Source: Dyella marensis
Lineage (GTDB): Bacteria; Pseudomonadota; Gammaproteobacteria; Xanthomonadales; Rhodanobacteraceae
DNA: 64,000 bases
Assembly (NCBI RefSeq): GCF_900112865.1
Contig: NZ_FONH01000018.1
Span: 31,323-95,322, forward strand
Direction of reading: 5' to 3'
Shown piece after piece: positions 36,558 to 44,730 of the stretch; position 1 is the stretch's first letter, and every line of letters begins with the position of its first letter. Made by a program: the position numbers and the translations under genes. The notes beneath the pieces are model-generated. The model did not search any database, was not told where the DNA came from, and was given only the letters and a program-made list of their open reading frames with translations.

Positions 36558-36750
36558 AAGATATTCGGGCCGGTCTCCGGGCTTGCGAGTGCGCATCGAA
36601 GCGCGATTCCCGGTGGCCTTCCCATGCCTGCGACGTGGACGTCTCCGGCACAGTGGCGCGTCACCGCGGATGGAACTGCTCGCTTACCGTTGCGGGGGCA
36701 GCGCCGGCCTTACCCGAAGGCGCACCGGCTTCCCGTTTCATCCCTCGGCG
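36558..36750 (-). ncRNA. Cobalamin riboswitch upstream of btuB
   Basis: Read on the minus strand, the conserved pieces occur in order: GGGAAGCCGGTGCG, then GCTGCCCCCGCAACGGTAA, then GCCACTG (plus-strand 36651-36657), and finally the B12 box AGCCCGGAGACCGGCC (plus-strand 36568-36583). This is the signature of the adenosylcobalamin riboswitch. It ends about 140 bases before the btuB start. Bound cobalamin would switch btuB off. The outer limits are approximate. Confidence 0.95.
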
Positions 36751-37034
36751 ATTGGCCGCAGGACACCCGAACAAACGCAACTTTAACGGGGAGCCCCGGG
36801 GGCTGGCAACGCGACACATGGCCTAGGGCGGGTTGTAACCGGGTAATTTCTTGCGATATCCGATTGTTTCCCAGGTGCTTACCTTGGGTGCAACCGTCGG
36901 CTATTTGGGCGTCCAGATGGTCCGTGAGCAAGCTTCGGGCAAGTTATCGGCAAGCATCGCGAAAGCTTACGTTTTGCTGCCTAAGTTATTGTTTCAAATG
37001 CTGTCTTCGGCGCCGCGACAGCGTAAATAATTTG

Positions 37035-37064
37035 TTGACTGGCGCTATTTCTCACGCTTATGTT
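37035..37064 (+). promoter_or_regulatory. Candidate promoter of the first Oar-like receptor
   Basis: TTGACT (37035-37040) and TATGTT (37059-37064) are 18 bases apart. The -35 box is preceded by TTG, giving TTGTTGACT, a string that recurs in part ahead of the paralogous receptor. The leader to the ATG would be about 150 bases. Confidence 0.45.
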
Positions 37065-37224
37065 CGGCCGGCGAATCGCTGGAACTTGCGTGTCGCAGGC
37101 GGGGGCTTGGGGAAGTTCGCCCGCTGCGGATCCGGTTTTGCGAAAGGCCGGCACGTCTTCCCGCGATTGGCTATTCGGCGCCCAGCGCCTGTCGGCCGCA
37201 AAGGCCATCATGGGGAGAACGTAA

Positions 37225-40200
37225 ATGATCAAGTACCAGCCTGCTGGTCGTGCGCCGTTTTGGCGCCAGACCGCCCTCGCCGTCGCGTTGAGCATGAGCC
37301 TTGCCGGGGTGGCGGTGGCTCAGTCCAACGCTTCGGGCACGATTTTCGGCCGCTCCGACGATGCGGGCGCCACCGTCCATATCGAGAACATCGACACCGG
37401 CCTGACCCGCGACATCGGCCTGGATTCCAGCGGCCGCTACCGCGCCGCGTCGCTGCCGGTCGGCCGCTATCGGGTGAGCCTGCAGAAGGACGGCCAGACC
37501 ATCAACACGCGCGACAACGTGCAGGTGGTGGTGAGCACCGGTACCGAGATTTCCTTTACTGCGGCCTCCGCGGCGACCGCCGCCAAGAACCTCGAGGGCA
37601 TCCAGGTGGTGGCCAATGCGCTGCCGGCGATCGACGTGTCCTCGGTCGACTCGCGCACCGTGCTGACCTCCGAGCAGCTGCAGAAGCTGCCGATCCTCAA
37701 CAACGTCAACGCGGCGGCCCTGCTCGCGCCAGGCACCACCGGCGGCGACAGCCGCTACGGCAACGCCATTTCGATGGGTGGCGCCTCCGCCGCGGAGAAC
37801 CAGTACTACATCAACGGTTTCCCGGTCACCAACCCGCTCACCGGCCTGGGCTTCACCAGCCTGCCGTTCGACGCGATCGACCAGGAGCAGGTGTTCACCG
37901 GCGGCTACGGCGCCGAGTACGGCCGCTCCACCGGCGGCGTGGTGAACATCATCACCAAGCGCGGCACCAACACCTGGAAGGCCGGCGCCGAAGTGCTGTG
38001 GAGCCCGGCCAAGCTCGCCGCCACCCAGCGCTACATCTACTACCCGGTCGGCAGCGGCCGCGTCACCGACGGCAAGGTGCTGTTCCGTCCGAACGAAAAG
38101 CTGACCCAGACCCAGGTCGGCGCCTACATCGGCGGTCCGCTGATCAAGGACAAGCTGTTCTTCTACGGCACCGGCGAGTTCACCAAGAACACCGGCCGCG
38201 TGCAGTACGGCACCAACAACGGCACCAACGGCAACAGCACCAAGACCACCGACGACAGCAACAAGGTCACGCGCTGGATGGCCAAGGTGGACTGGAACAT
38301 CACCGACAGCCACATCCTGGAATTCACCGGCCTCGGCGACGCGGCCATCCAGGACACGGTGATCTACAACTACAACTACAACACCGGCGTCCAGGGCACG
38401 CTCAAGGGCACCGAGCACCAGAAGAACACCGGCACCGCCAACTCCACGCCCGGCGGCCAGGTCTATGTCGGCAAGTACACCGGCTACATCACCGACAGCC
38501 TGACCATCAACGCGCTGTACGGCCGCAGCACCGCCGACCATGTCGACAAGGTCGCCGGCGCCTCCGGCGGCGTGTGCCCGAACATCACCGACAACCGCAG
38601 CAGCCCCAGCCGCATCAGCTGCGCCCCGGTGGGCGGCAACCTGCTGGTGCCGGGCGCGAACGACAAGACCCACGCCTGGCGCTTCGACGTCGAATACCAC
38701 CTCGGCTCGCACACGCTGCGCGGCGGCCTGGACAACCAGACGCTGGAGTCCTTCTCCGGCCGCGCCACGCAGGGCGGCGCGCTGTGGACCTACTTCGACG
38801 CCACCGACGACTTCTCCACCGTGCCGGGCATGAACATCCCGCCGGGTGCGACCGAAGTCGCCCAGCGCACCATCTTCAGCGCCGCGGGCAAGGTGAAGGT
38901 GGAGCAGGAAGCGCAGTACATCGAAGACCACTGGCAGATCAACGACCGCTGGCTGGCCTACCTCGGCCTGCGCAACGAGCAGTTCAAGAACTTCAACACC
39001 GACGGCGTGGTGTTCCTCAAGCAGCGCCACCAGCTCGCCCCGCGCCTGGGCCTGACCTGGGACGTCAACGGCGATTCCAGCTTCAAGATCTACGCCAACG
39101 CCGGCCGCTACCACCTGGCGGTGCCGTCCAACGTGGCGATCCGCGGCGCCGGTCCGCAGCGCTTCGAGAACCAGTACTTCGTCTACACCGGCGTCGACCC
39201 GGTGACCAATGCGCCGATCAACCCGACGCCGATCAGCTCGGTGTTCTTCGCCAACGGCGCCAACGGCCAGGCGCCGAACCCGGTGACGCTGGCCAAGAAG
39301 GGCATCAGCGCCTACTACCAGGACGAGTACATCCTGGGCTTCGACAAGGAGATCGCGCCGAACTACACCGTCGGCGCCAAGGCGATCTACCGCAACCTCA
39401 AGAGCATCATCGACGACTTCTGCGATGCCCGTCCGTTCCTTGCGCATGAAGCCGCCGCCGGTACGCCGATCACCAACCCGGCCTTCACCGAGTGGGAGAC
39501 CAATGGCGCGCCCTGCCTGCTGTTCAACCCGGGCCGCGGCGCCACCTTCACCGTCGACCACGACGGCGCCGGCACGCTCAAGAACATCACGCTGTCGAAG
39601 GAAGAGCTCGGCTATCCGGACCTGAAGCGCAAGTACCTCGCGCTGAACCTCTACCTGGAGCACCAGTTCGACCAGAAGTGGTACGGCAAGGTCGAGTACG
39701 TGTGGTCGCACAACTTCGGCAACTCCGAAGGCCTGCTGCTCTCGGACATCGGCCAGCAGGATCCGTCGGTGACCCAGGCCTGGGACTTCCCGGAACTGAT
39801 GATCGGCTCCAGCGGCAACCTGCCGAACGATCGCCGCCACCAGCTGAAGGCCTACGGCTTCTACCAGATCACGCCGGAATGGCTGGTCGGCAGCAGCCTG
39901 CTGGTCGCCTCGGGCCGTCCGAAGAACTGCCAGGGCATCCCGCCGACCGACCCGTACCAGTACGGCTCGTCGTACTTCTACTGCAAAGGCCAGGTCGCGC
40001 CGCGCGGCAGCCAGGGCAACCTGCCGTGGACGTACACGCTGAACCTGAGCAGCGAATGGCGTCCGGCCTGGGCCGACCACAAGCTGGCCTTCTCGATGGA
40101 CATCTTCAACGTCTTCAACCAGCAGAAGGCGCAGAACCGCATCGAGACCTACCAGCTGGGCAGCGGCGCGGTCAGCGGCACCTACGGGCGCATCCTGAGC

Positions 40201-40254
40201 TACAGCGCGCCGCGCACGGTCCGCTTCGGCGCCCGCTACGACTTCTCGCTGTAA
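37225..40254 (+). CDS. Oar-like TonB-dependent receptor with carboxypeptidase-regulatory-like domain (paralog 1)
   Basis: This 1009-residue outer-membrane receptor has a signal peptide cleaved near AVA-QSN (residue 33). A carboxypeptidase-regulatory-like domain (about 35-115, with GRYRAASLPVGRYRVSLQKD) is followed by a TonB plug starting at SVDSRTVLTSEQLQKLPI and a large barrel ending GARYDFSL. Such Oar-like receptors import or export bulky compounds; the substrate here is unknown. GGGGAGAAC before the ATG is a good ribosome-binding site. It is followed by a close paralog on the same strand, with terminators between them. Confidence 0.93.
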   Translation: MIKYQPAGRAPFWRQTALAVALSMSLAGVAVAQSNASGTIFGRSDDAGATVHIENIDTGLTRDIGLDSSGRYRAASLPVGRYRVSLQKDGQTINTRDNVQVVVSTGTEISFTAASAATAAKNLEGIQVVANALPAIDVSSVDSRTVLTSEQLQKLPILNNVNAAALLAPGTTGGDSRYGNAISMGGASAAENQYYINGFPVTNPLTGLGFTSLPFDAIDQEQVFTGGYGAEYGRSTGGVVNIITKRGTNTWKAGAEVLWSPAKLAATQRYIYYPVGSGRVTDGKVLFRPNEKLTQTQVGAYIGGPLIKDKLFFYGTGEFTKNTGRVQYGTNNGTNGNSTKTTDDSNKVTRWMAKVDWNITDSHILEFTGLGDAAIQDTVIYNYNYNTGVQGTLKGTEHQKNTGTANSTPGGQVYVGKYTGYITDSLTINALYGRSTADHVDKVAGASGGVCPNITDNRSSPSRISCAPVGGNLLVPGANDKTHAWRFDVEYHLGSHTLRGGLDNQTLESFSGRATQGGALWTYFDATDDFSTVPGMNIPPGATEVAQRTIFSAAGKVKVEQEAQYIEDHWQINDRWLAYLGLRNEQFKNFNTDGVVFLKQRHQLAPRLGLTWDVNGDSSFKIYANAGRYHLAVPSNVAIRGAGPQRFENQYFVYTGVDPVTNAPINPTPISSVFFANGANGQAPNPVTLAKKGISAYYQDEYILGFDKEIAPNYTVGAKAIYRNLKSIIDDFCDARPFLAHEAAAGTPITNPAFTEWETNGAPCLLFNPGRGATFTVDHDGAGTLKNITLSKEELGYPDLKRKYLALNLYLEHQFDQKWYGKVEYVWSHNFGNSEGLLLSDIGQQDPSVTQAWDFPELMIGSSGNLPNDRRHQLKAYGFYQITPEWLVGSSLLVASGRPKNCQGIPPTDPYQYGSSYFYCKGQVAPRGSQGNLPWTYTLNLSSEWRPAWADHKLAFSMDIFNVFNQQKAQNRIETYQLGSGAVSGTYGRILSYSAPRTVRFGARYDFSL

Positions 40255-40301
40255 ACAAGCAACGAGCGCCGGGGATGACCCCGGCGCGATCTCCCCTTGT
40301 T

Positions 40302-40332
40302 GCCGCCGGTTTCATCCGGCGGCATTTTTTTT
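40302..40332 (+). terminator. Rho-independent terminator after receptor paralog 1
   Basis: GCCGCCGG and CCGGCGGC form an eight-base-pair stem around a TTTCAT loop, followed by eight T residues. A second strong stem (GCGCCGGGG with CCCCGGCGC) lies 15 bases upstream. The two receptor genes are therefore probably transcribed separately. Confidence 0.92.
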
Positions 40333-40340
40333 CGTTGATC

Positions 40341-40386
40341 CGGCGAAAAAGCTTCGTTAAGGAAGCGTTCACGCTTTTTCTTGCCG
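40341..40386. repeat. Long inverted repeat downstream of the terminator
   Basis: CGGCGAAAAAGC and GCTTTTTCTTGCCG form an imperfect stem around a 22-base centre that itself contains GCTTCGTTAAGGAAGC. It ends 86 bases before the candidate promoter of paralog 2. Its role is unknown; an operator or small-RNA hairpin is possible. Confidence 0.5.
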
Positions 40387-40471
40387 GGGGAATTTGCGAA
40401 CTCCAACACATTCAAGAGGTTAAAAATTCGGCTAAGCCCTGTTCTGCCTAGGAAAAAATCTTAGATTTTTG

Positions 40472-40499
40472 TTGACTCCTCTTCCGACCCCCCTCTAAG
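40472..40499 (+). promoter_or_regulatory. Candidate promoter of the second Oar-like receptor
   Basis: TTGACT (40472-40477) and TCTAAG (40494-40499) are 16 bases apart, behind an A/T-rich stretch that could act as an UP element. The preceding TTTTTG-TTGACT resembles the region ahead of paralog 1. Confidence 0.4.
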
Positions 40500-40660
40500 G
40501 TCGGCGAGCGACCCGCGAGAAGTTGCGAAAGCGCGCCGGGCGAGGGGTCGCCCGCCGCTTACTGCCGATCCCCTTTCGAAGGGACCAGCCGCGATTTCCC
40601 GCGACGCCTTAGGGCGAACTTTCGCCCGTCCTTATTGGCTTTATCTCGGGGAGATCAGCA

Positions 40661-43600
40661 ATGCAGACGTTCCGTCATCCTGGATACGCGGCCGCGTGCC
40701 GTCGTACCGCCCTCGCCATCGCCCTCGGCATGAGCCTCGCCGGCACGGCGATGGCGCAGTCGAACGCTTCGGGCGTGATCTTCGGCCGCTCGGCCGAAGC
40801 TGGCAGCACCATCCATATCGAAAACCTGGACACCGGCCTCGCCCGCGACATCGCGGTCGATGCCGACGGCCGCTACCGCGCCGGCTCACTGCCGGTCGGC
40901 CGCTACAAGGTCACCGTGCAGAAGGACGGCAAGACCCTGGATACCCGCGACAACGTGCAGGTCGCCCTGGGCAGCGGTGTGGACGTGTCGTTCACCGGCG
41001 CCGCCACCGCTTCGGCGTCCGGCGCGCAGACGCTGGAAGGCATCCAGGTGATCGGCAACGCGTTGCCGGCGATCGACGTGTCCTCGGTCGACTCGCGCAC
41101 CGTGCTGACCTCCGAGCAGCTGCAGAAGCTGCCGCTGGCGCGCAACGTCACCGCCGCCGCGCTGCTGGCGCCGGGCGTGGTGTCCGGCGATGCGCGCTAC
41201 GGCAACGTGGCTTCGTTCGGCGGTTCGTCGGCTTCGGAAAACCAGTACTACATCAACGGTTATTCGGTGGCGAACGCGCTGACCGGCCTGGGCTTCGTCA
41301 GCCTGCCGTTCGATGCGATCGACCAGCAGCAGATCTACACCGGCGGCTACGGCGCGGAATACGGCCGTTCCACCGGCGGCGTGATCAGCATCGTCACCAA
41401 GCGCGGCGGCAACACCTGGAAGGGTGGCGTCGGCATGTACGTGACTCCGCAGTACTTCCGCCAGCAGCCGCGCAGCATCTATCGCGAGAACGGCGTGCTC
41501 TATCAGTACCGCGGCGACAACAAGAGTTCCTCGACGCAGTACACCGGCTACATCAGCGGTCCGCTGATCAAGGACAAGCTGTTCCTGTACGCGGCCGGTG
41601 ACTTCACCAGCACCAAGGGCCCGACCATCAGCCCGTTCACCACGCCGCAGGACAGCAAGGAAACCTCCAAGGCCACCAAGTACCTGGCCAAGATCGACTG
41701 GAACATCACCGACAGCCACATCGTCGAGCTGACCGCGCTGTCGGACAAGACCAACACTGACCGCAGCATCTACGGCTACAACTATCAGACCTTGCAGCAG
41801 AGCAGCTACCTGGGCACGGACAAGCTCAAGAACGCCGCCTCCCTGGCCGGTTCCGAGCCCGGTGGCGACGTCTACATCGGCAAGTACACCGGCTACATCA
41901 CCGACGACCTCACGGTGAACGCGCTGTACGGCACCAGCAAGACCGACCACGTGCGCAACCTGGCCTACGCCAGCAACCCGAACTGCCCGTGGATCACCGA
42001 TTCGCGCAGGGGCATCACCAACCCGATCGTCGGCTGCGGCCTGGTCAACGGCACGGTGCTCAATGCCGGCGCCAAGGACAAGACGCACGGCTGGCGCCTG
42101 GACGTCGAATATCGCCTGGGCTCGCACGACCTGCGTGCGGGTCTGGACACCCAGACCCTGGAATCCACCTCCGGCAACATCTACGAAGGCGGTTATCGCT
42201 GGGTGTACCGCAACGCCGGTACGGTACCGGGCCGCCCGGACGTGGTGCCGCCCCCGGGCGCGCAGTACTACGTCGAACAGCGCCTGTTCGAGACCGGCGC
42301 CTCGGTGAAGGTGGAGCAGGAAGCGCAGTTCATCGAAGACCGCTGGCAGGTCAGCGACCGCTGGCTGGCTTACCTCGGCCTGCGCAACGAGCAGTTCAAG
42401 AATCTCAACGGTGCCGGCGAGGTCTACGTCAAGCAGCGTCACCAGCTGGCTCCGCGCCTGGGCCTGACCTGGGATGTGTTCGGCGATTCCAGCTTCAAGG
42501 TCTATGCGAACGCCGGCCGCTACCACCTCGCCATTCCGTCCAACGTCGCCATTCGCGGCGCCTCGGCGTCCACCTATTACAGCCAGTACTACTCCTACAC
42601 CGGCGTGGCGGCGAACGGCGAGCCCACCGGCCTGACCCCGCTGGGCAACCGCTTCTACCTCAACGGCGAGGACGGCACCACGCCCGATCCGCGCACCGTG
42701 GCCGCCCAGGGCCTGAAGGCGTACTACCAGGACGAGTACATCCTCGGCTTCGACAAGACCATCGGCAACGACTGGGCCTATGGCGCCAAGCTGACCATGC
42801 GCAAGCTGAAGAGCTCGATCGACGACTTCTGCGATTCCCGTCCGTTCGAGAAATACGCGGCGCGCAACAACATCGACATCAGCAATGCCAGCATCGCCGG
42901 CTGCTATCTGTTCAACCCGGGCCAGTCCAACACCTTCATGGTGGACGTGAACGGCCAGGGCAACTTCGTGCCGTTCAAGCTGACCAAGGACGACTTCACC
43001 ACGCCGGCTGGCGTGGCGTTCCCCGACCTGAAGCGCAAGTACTACTCGCTGGACCTGTACCTGGAACACCAGTTCAGCAATCGCTGGTACGGCCGCGTCG
43101 ACTACACCTTCTCGCGCAGCTACGGCAACTCGGAAGGCCAGCTGAAGTCCGACATCGGCCAGCTCGATCCGTCGGTGACGCAGGACTGGGACGCGCCGGA
43201 GATCATGCAGTTCACCAACGGTCCGCTGCCTAACGACCGCACGCACCAGCTGAAGGCCTACGGCTACTTCCAGATGAATCCGGAATGGCTGTTCGGCGCC
43301 AACCTGGCGGTCGCGTCGGGCCGTCCCAAGAACTGCATCGGTGTCGATCCGGTCGACGCCATCGGCTACGGCGCTTCGTACTTCGAGTGCGATCTGCAGC
43401 CCAGCCCGCGTGGTTCGCAGGGTCGCCTGCCGTGGACCTGGCGCCTGGATCTGAACACTGAGTACCGTCCGGCCTGGGCCGATCACAAGCTGGCCTTCAC
43501 CGCGAACGTGTTCAACGTGTTCGGCAGCCAGAAGGAAACCGCGATCATCGAAGTGGCCGAAACCGGCTCCATCGCCGCCGGCAAGCCGATCAAGAGCGAC

Positions 43601-43675
43601 GACTACCGGCGTGCCGTGGCGTACCAGACGCCGCGCTACTTCCAGTTCGGCGTGCGCTACGACTTCTCGCTGTAA
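40661..43675 (+). CDS. Oar-like TonB-dependent receptor with carboxypeptidase-regulatory-like domain (paralog 2)
   Basis: This 1004-residue receptor has the same build as paralog 1: a signal peptide cleaved near AMA-QSN (residue 33), a regulatory-like domain (about 35-115), a plug beginning SVDSRTVLTSEQLQKLPL, and a barrel ending GVRYDFSL. The two proteins align along their whole length and share a 71-base identical DNA stretch in the plug region, so they arose by duplication. They differ most in surface-loop regions, for example about residues 260-290, which may mean different cargoes. GGGGAGATC precedes the ATG. Confidence 0.93.
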   Translation: MQTFRHPGYAAACRRTALAIALGMSLAGTAMAQSNASGVIFGRSAEAGSTIHIENLDTGLARDIAVDADGRYRAGSLPVGRYKVTVQKDGKTLDTRDNVQVALGSGVDVSFTGAATASASGAQTLEGIQVIGNALPAIDVSSVDSRTVLTSEQLQKLPLARNVTAAALLAPGVVSGDARYGNVASFGGSSASENQYYINGYSVANALTGLGFVSLPFDAIDQQQIYTGGYGAEYGRSTGGVISIVTKRGGNTWKGGVGMYVTPQYFRQQPRSIYRENGVLYQYRGDNKSSSTQYTGYISGPLIKDKLFLYAAGDFTSTKGPTISPFTTPQDSKETSKATKYLAKIDWNITDSHIVELTALSDKTNTDRSIYGYNYQTLQQSSYLGTDKLKNAASLAGSEPGGDVYIGKYTGYITDDLTVNALYGTSKTDHVRNLAYASNPNCPWITDSRRGITNPIVGCGLVNGTVLNAGAKDKTHGWRLDVEYRLGSHDLRAGLDTQTLESTSGNIYEGGYRWVYRNAGTVPGRPDVVPPPGAQYYVEQRLFETGASVKVEQEAQFIEDRWQVSDRWLAYLGLRNEQFKNLNGAGEVYVKQRHQLAPRLGLTWDVFGDSSFKVYANAGRYHLAIPSNVAIRGASASTYYSQYYSYTGVAANGEPTGLTPLGNRFYLNGEDGTTPDPRTVAAQGLKAYYQDEYILGFDKTIGNDWAYGAKLTMRKLKSSIDDFCDSRPFEKYAARNNIDISNASIAGCYLFNPGQSNTFMVDVNGQGNFVPFKLTKDDFTTPAGVAFPDLKRKYYSLDLYLEHQFSNRWYGRVDYTFSRSYGNSEGQLKSDIGQLDPSVTQDWDAPEIMQFTNGPLPNDRTHQLKAYGYFQMNPEWLFGANLAVASGRPKNCIGVDPVDAIGYGASYFECDLQPSPRGSQGRLPWTWRLDLNTEYRPAWADHKLAFTANVFNVFGSQKETAIIEVAETGSIAAGKPIKSDDYRRAVAYQTPRYFQFGVRYDFSL

Positions 43676-43711
43676 GCCATACCGGCGCCGGCCCTGCCGG
43701 CGCCATCCAAT

Positions 43712-43746
43712 AAAAAAGGCCGCCGGTTTTCGCCGGCGGCCTTTTT
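43712..43746. terminator. Bidirectional terminator between receptor paralog 2 and the GntR gene
   Basis: GGCCGCCGG and CCGGCGGCC form a nine-base-pair stem with a six-base loop. Six A residues precede it and five T residues follow, so it can terminate both convergent genes. Confidence 0.95.
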
Positions 43747-43758
43747 ATTGCACGGACA

Positions 43759-44511
43759 TCAGTCCGTATGCAGCTCGGCGACAAAGTCGTAGATGTCGCC
43801 GCGGTACCACGACACGGTGAACTCCACCACGCGCCCGTCATCGAGAAAACTGCGCCGCTCGATATTGAGTCCGGCACTGCCGGTCGGCACGTGCAGCAGG
43901 CGCGCCTGCTGCGCACCGAGCGATACCGCACGCAGCCGCTGCAGCGCGCGGCGCGGGCGGCAGCCGAGACTTTCCAATACCTCGTACAGCGAGTCGTGCA
44001 CGATCGAGGGATCGGGCAGCACGCTTGCCGGCACCACCGTGCGCTCGATCGCCAAGGGTTCCTCGCGCGCATAACGCACGCGATGCAGGCGTGCCACCTG
44101 CACGCCGGGCGACAGGTTCATCGCCATCGATTCCTCGGGCGTCACCTCGCCGATGCCGCGCTCGAAGAACTCGGAGCGCGGATTCAGGCCGCGCGCGCGC
44201 AAGTCCTCGGTAAAGCTGGTCAGGCGCGACATCGGCTTGATGATGCGCTCGGCCACGAAGGTGCCGGCGCCGTGGCGCTGGGTGAGGATGCCTTCCTCGA
44301 CCAGGCCGGCGATCGCCTTGCGCACGGTGACGCGCGACAGGCTGAGCGCGCGCGACAGATCGCGCTCGCTCGGCAGGGCCTGCCCGGGCTCGATGTCGCG
44401 GTGCTCCACCACATTGCGGATGGCCCGGCGCAGCCGCAGATAGGCCAGCGGCTGGTGGGTGGCCGCGTCGCGGCTCAGGCGGAAGTATTCATTGACCAGG
44501 GCGGTTTCCAT
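43759..44511 (-). CDS. GntR family regulator with UTRA domain (HutC/NagQ-like)
   Basis: This 250-residue repressor has an N-terminal winged helix-turn-helix (ALPSERDLSRALSLSRVTVR, then GILTQRHGAGTFVAE) and a UTRA ligand-binding domain from about residue 85 (RLTSFTEDLRARGLNPRSEF to SWYRGDIYDFVAELHTD). UTRA proteins of this type bind sugar phosphates or similar small effectors. It is divergent from zwf, and TGGTAT-type direct repeats flank both genes' starts, so it probably controls the Entner-Doudoroff genes and itself. The ATG at 44511 is chosen because two further upstream ATGs fall inside the putative operator. Confidence 0.9.
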   Translation of the reverse strand: METALVNEYFRLSRDAATHQPLAYLRLRRAIRNVVEHRDIEPGQALPSERDLSRALSLSRVTVRKAIAGLVEEGILTQRHGAGTFVAERIIKPMSRLTSFTEDLRARGLNPRSEFFERGIGEVTPEESMAMNLSPGVQVARLHRVRYAREEPLAIERTVVPASVLPDPSIVHDSLYEVLESLGCRPRRALQRLRAVSLGAQQARLLHVPTGSAGLNIERRSFLDDGRVVEFTVSWYRGDIYDFVAELHTD

Positions 44512-44520
44512 GGCGGCCAA

Positions 44521-44539
44521 CATACCAATGACCATACCA
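44521..44539. promoter_or_regulatory. Putative GntR operator ahead of the regulator gene
   Basis: Read on the minus strand, TGGTATG occurs twice, five bases apart. A related pair lies ahead of zwf. Direct repeats of TGGTATT four bases apart are, as I recall, the reported site for NagQ-type GntR proteins in this bacterial group. Assignment is inferred. Confidence 0.5.
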
Positions 44540-44639
44540 ATTCCACAAGCGCGCGTTGAAACCGGGCCTTCCGGGGGTTACCAGTTGCCGGCCAGTCCGG
44601 TCCGGAACCCCCGCGGCGCGCGGCCCGCGCCAAGTGGTG

Positions 44640-44669
44640 TTGTCTGGTATTTGACTGGTACGTTAGGAT
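44640..44669 (+). promoter_or_regulatory. Candidate zwf promoter with embedded GntR-type operator
   Basis: TTGTCT (44640-44645) and TAGGAT (44664-44669) are 18 bases apart. Between and overlapping them lies TGGTATT-TGAC-TGGTACG (44645-44662), a direct repeat with the four-base gap expected for a NagQ-like regulator. Binding there would block the promoter. Confidence 0.55.
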
Positions 44670-44730
44670 GTTCCGACCGGGCCGGAAAACCACCCGGCTC
44701 CCGACCACGCCATACCCCGAGGTGATCGAA

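Larger units (their letters stand above)
36418..37224. other. Divergent intergenic region between btuB and the first Oar-like receptor
   Basis: This 807-base gap holds the cobalamin riboswitch (36558-36750, minus strand) and a probable promoter and leader for the plus-strand receptor (from about 37035). Between about 36760 and 37030 I see only a small inverted repeat, CCAGGT with ACCTTGG at 36871-36887, and no gene. Confidence 0.6.
40255..40660. other. Intergenic region between the two receptor paralogs
   Basis: This 406-base gap holds, in order, a short stable hairpin (40266-40287), a terminator (40302-40332), a long inverted repeat (40341-40386), a candidate promoter (40472-40499) and a leader of about 155 bases rich in hairpins, such as GGGCGA with TCGCCC and GGGCGAACTTTCGCCC near 40611. 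I see no gene. Confidence 0.65.

Noticed and set aside
36418..36651. N-terminal extension of btuB
   Set aside because: The extension runs through the cobalamin riboswitch RNA and lacks a signal peptide. The ATG at 36417 begins a normal signal peptide.
37171..40080. 969-codon minus-strand frame opposite the first Oar-like receptor
   Set aside because: It shows no domain, and its frame is the mirror of a TonB receptor with clear signal peptide, plug and barrel.
40886..43486. 866-codon minus-strand frame opposite the second Oar-like receptor
   Set aside because: Same reason: repetitive Val/Ala/Gly composition, no motif and antisense to a clear gene.
44668..44730. ATG at 44668 as zwf start
   Set aside because: It overlaps the likely -10 box and adds 21 residues not found in Zwf. 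The GTG at 44731 has a proper ribosome-binding site.
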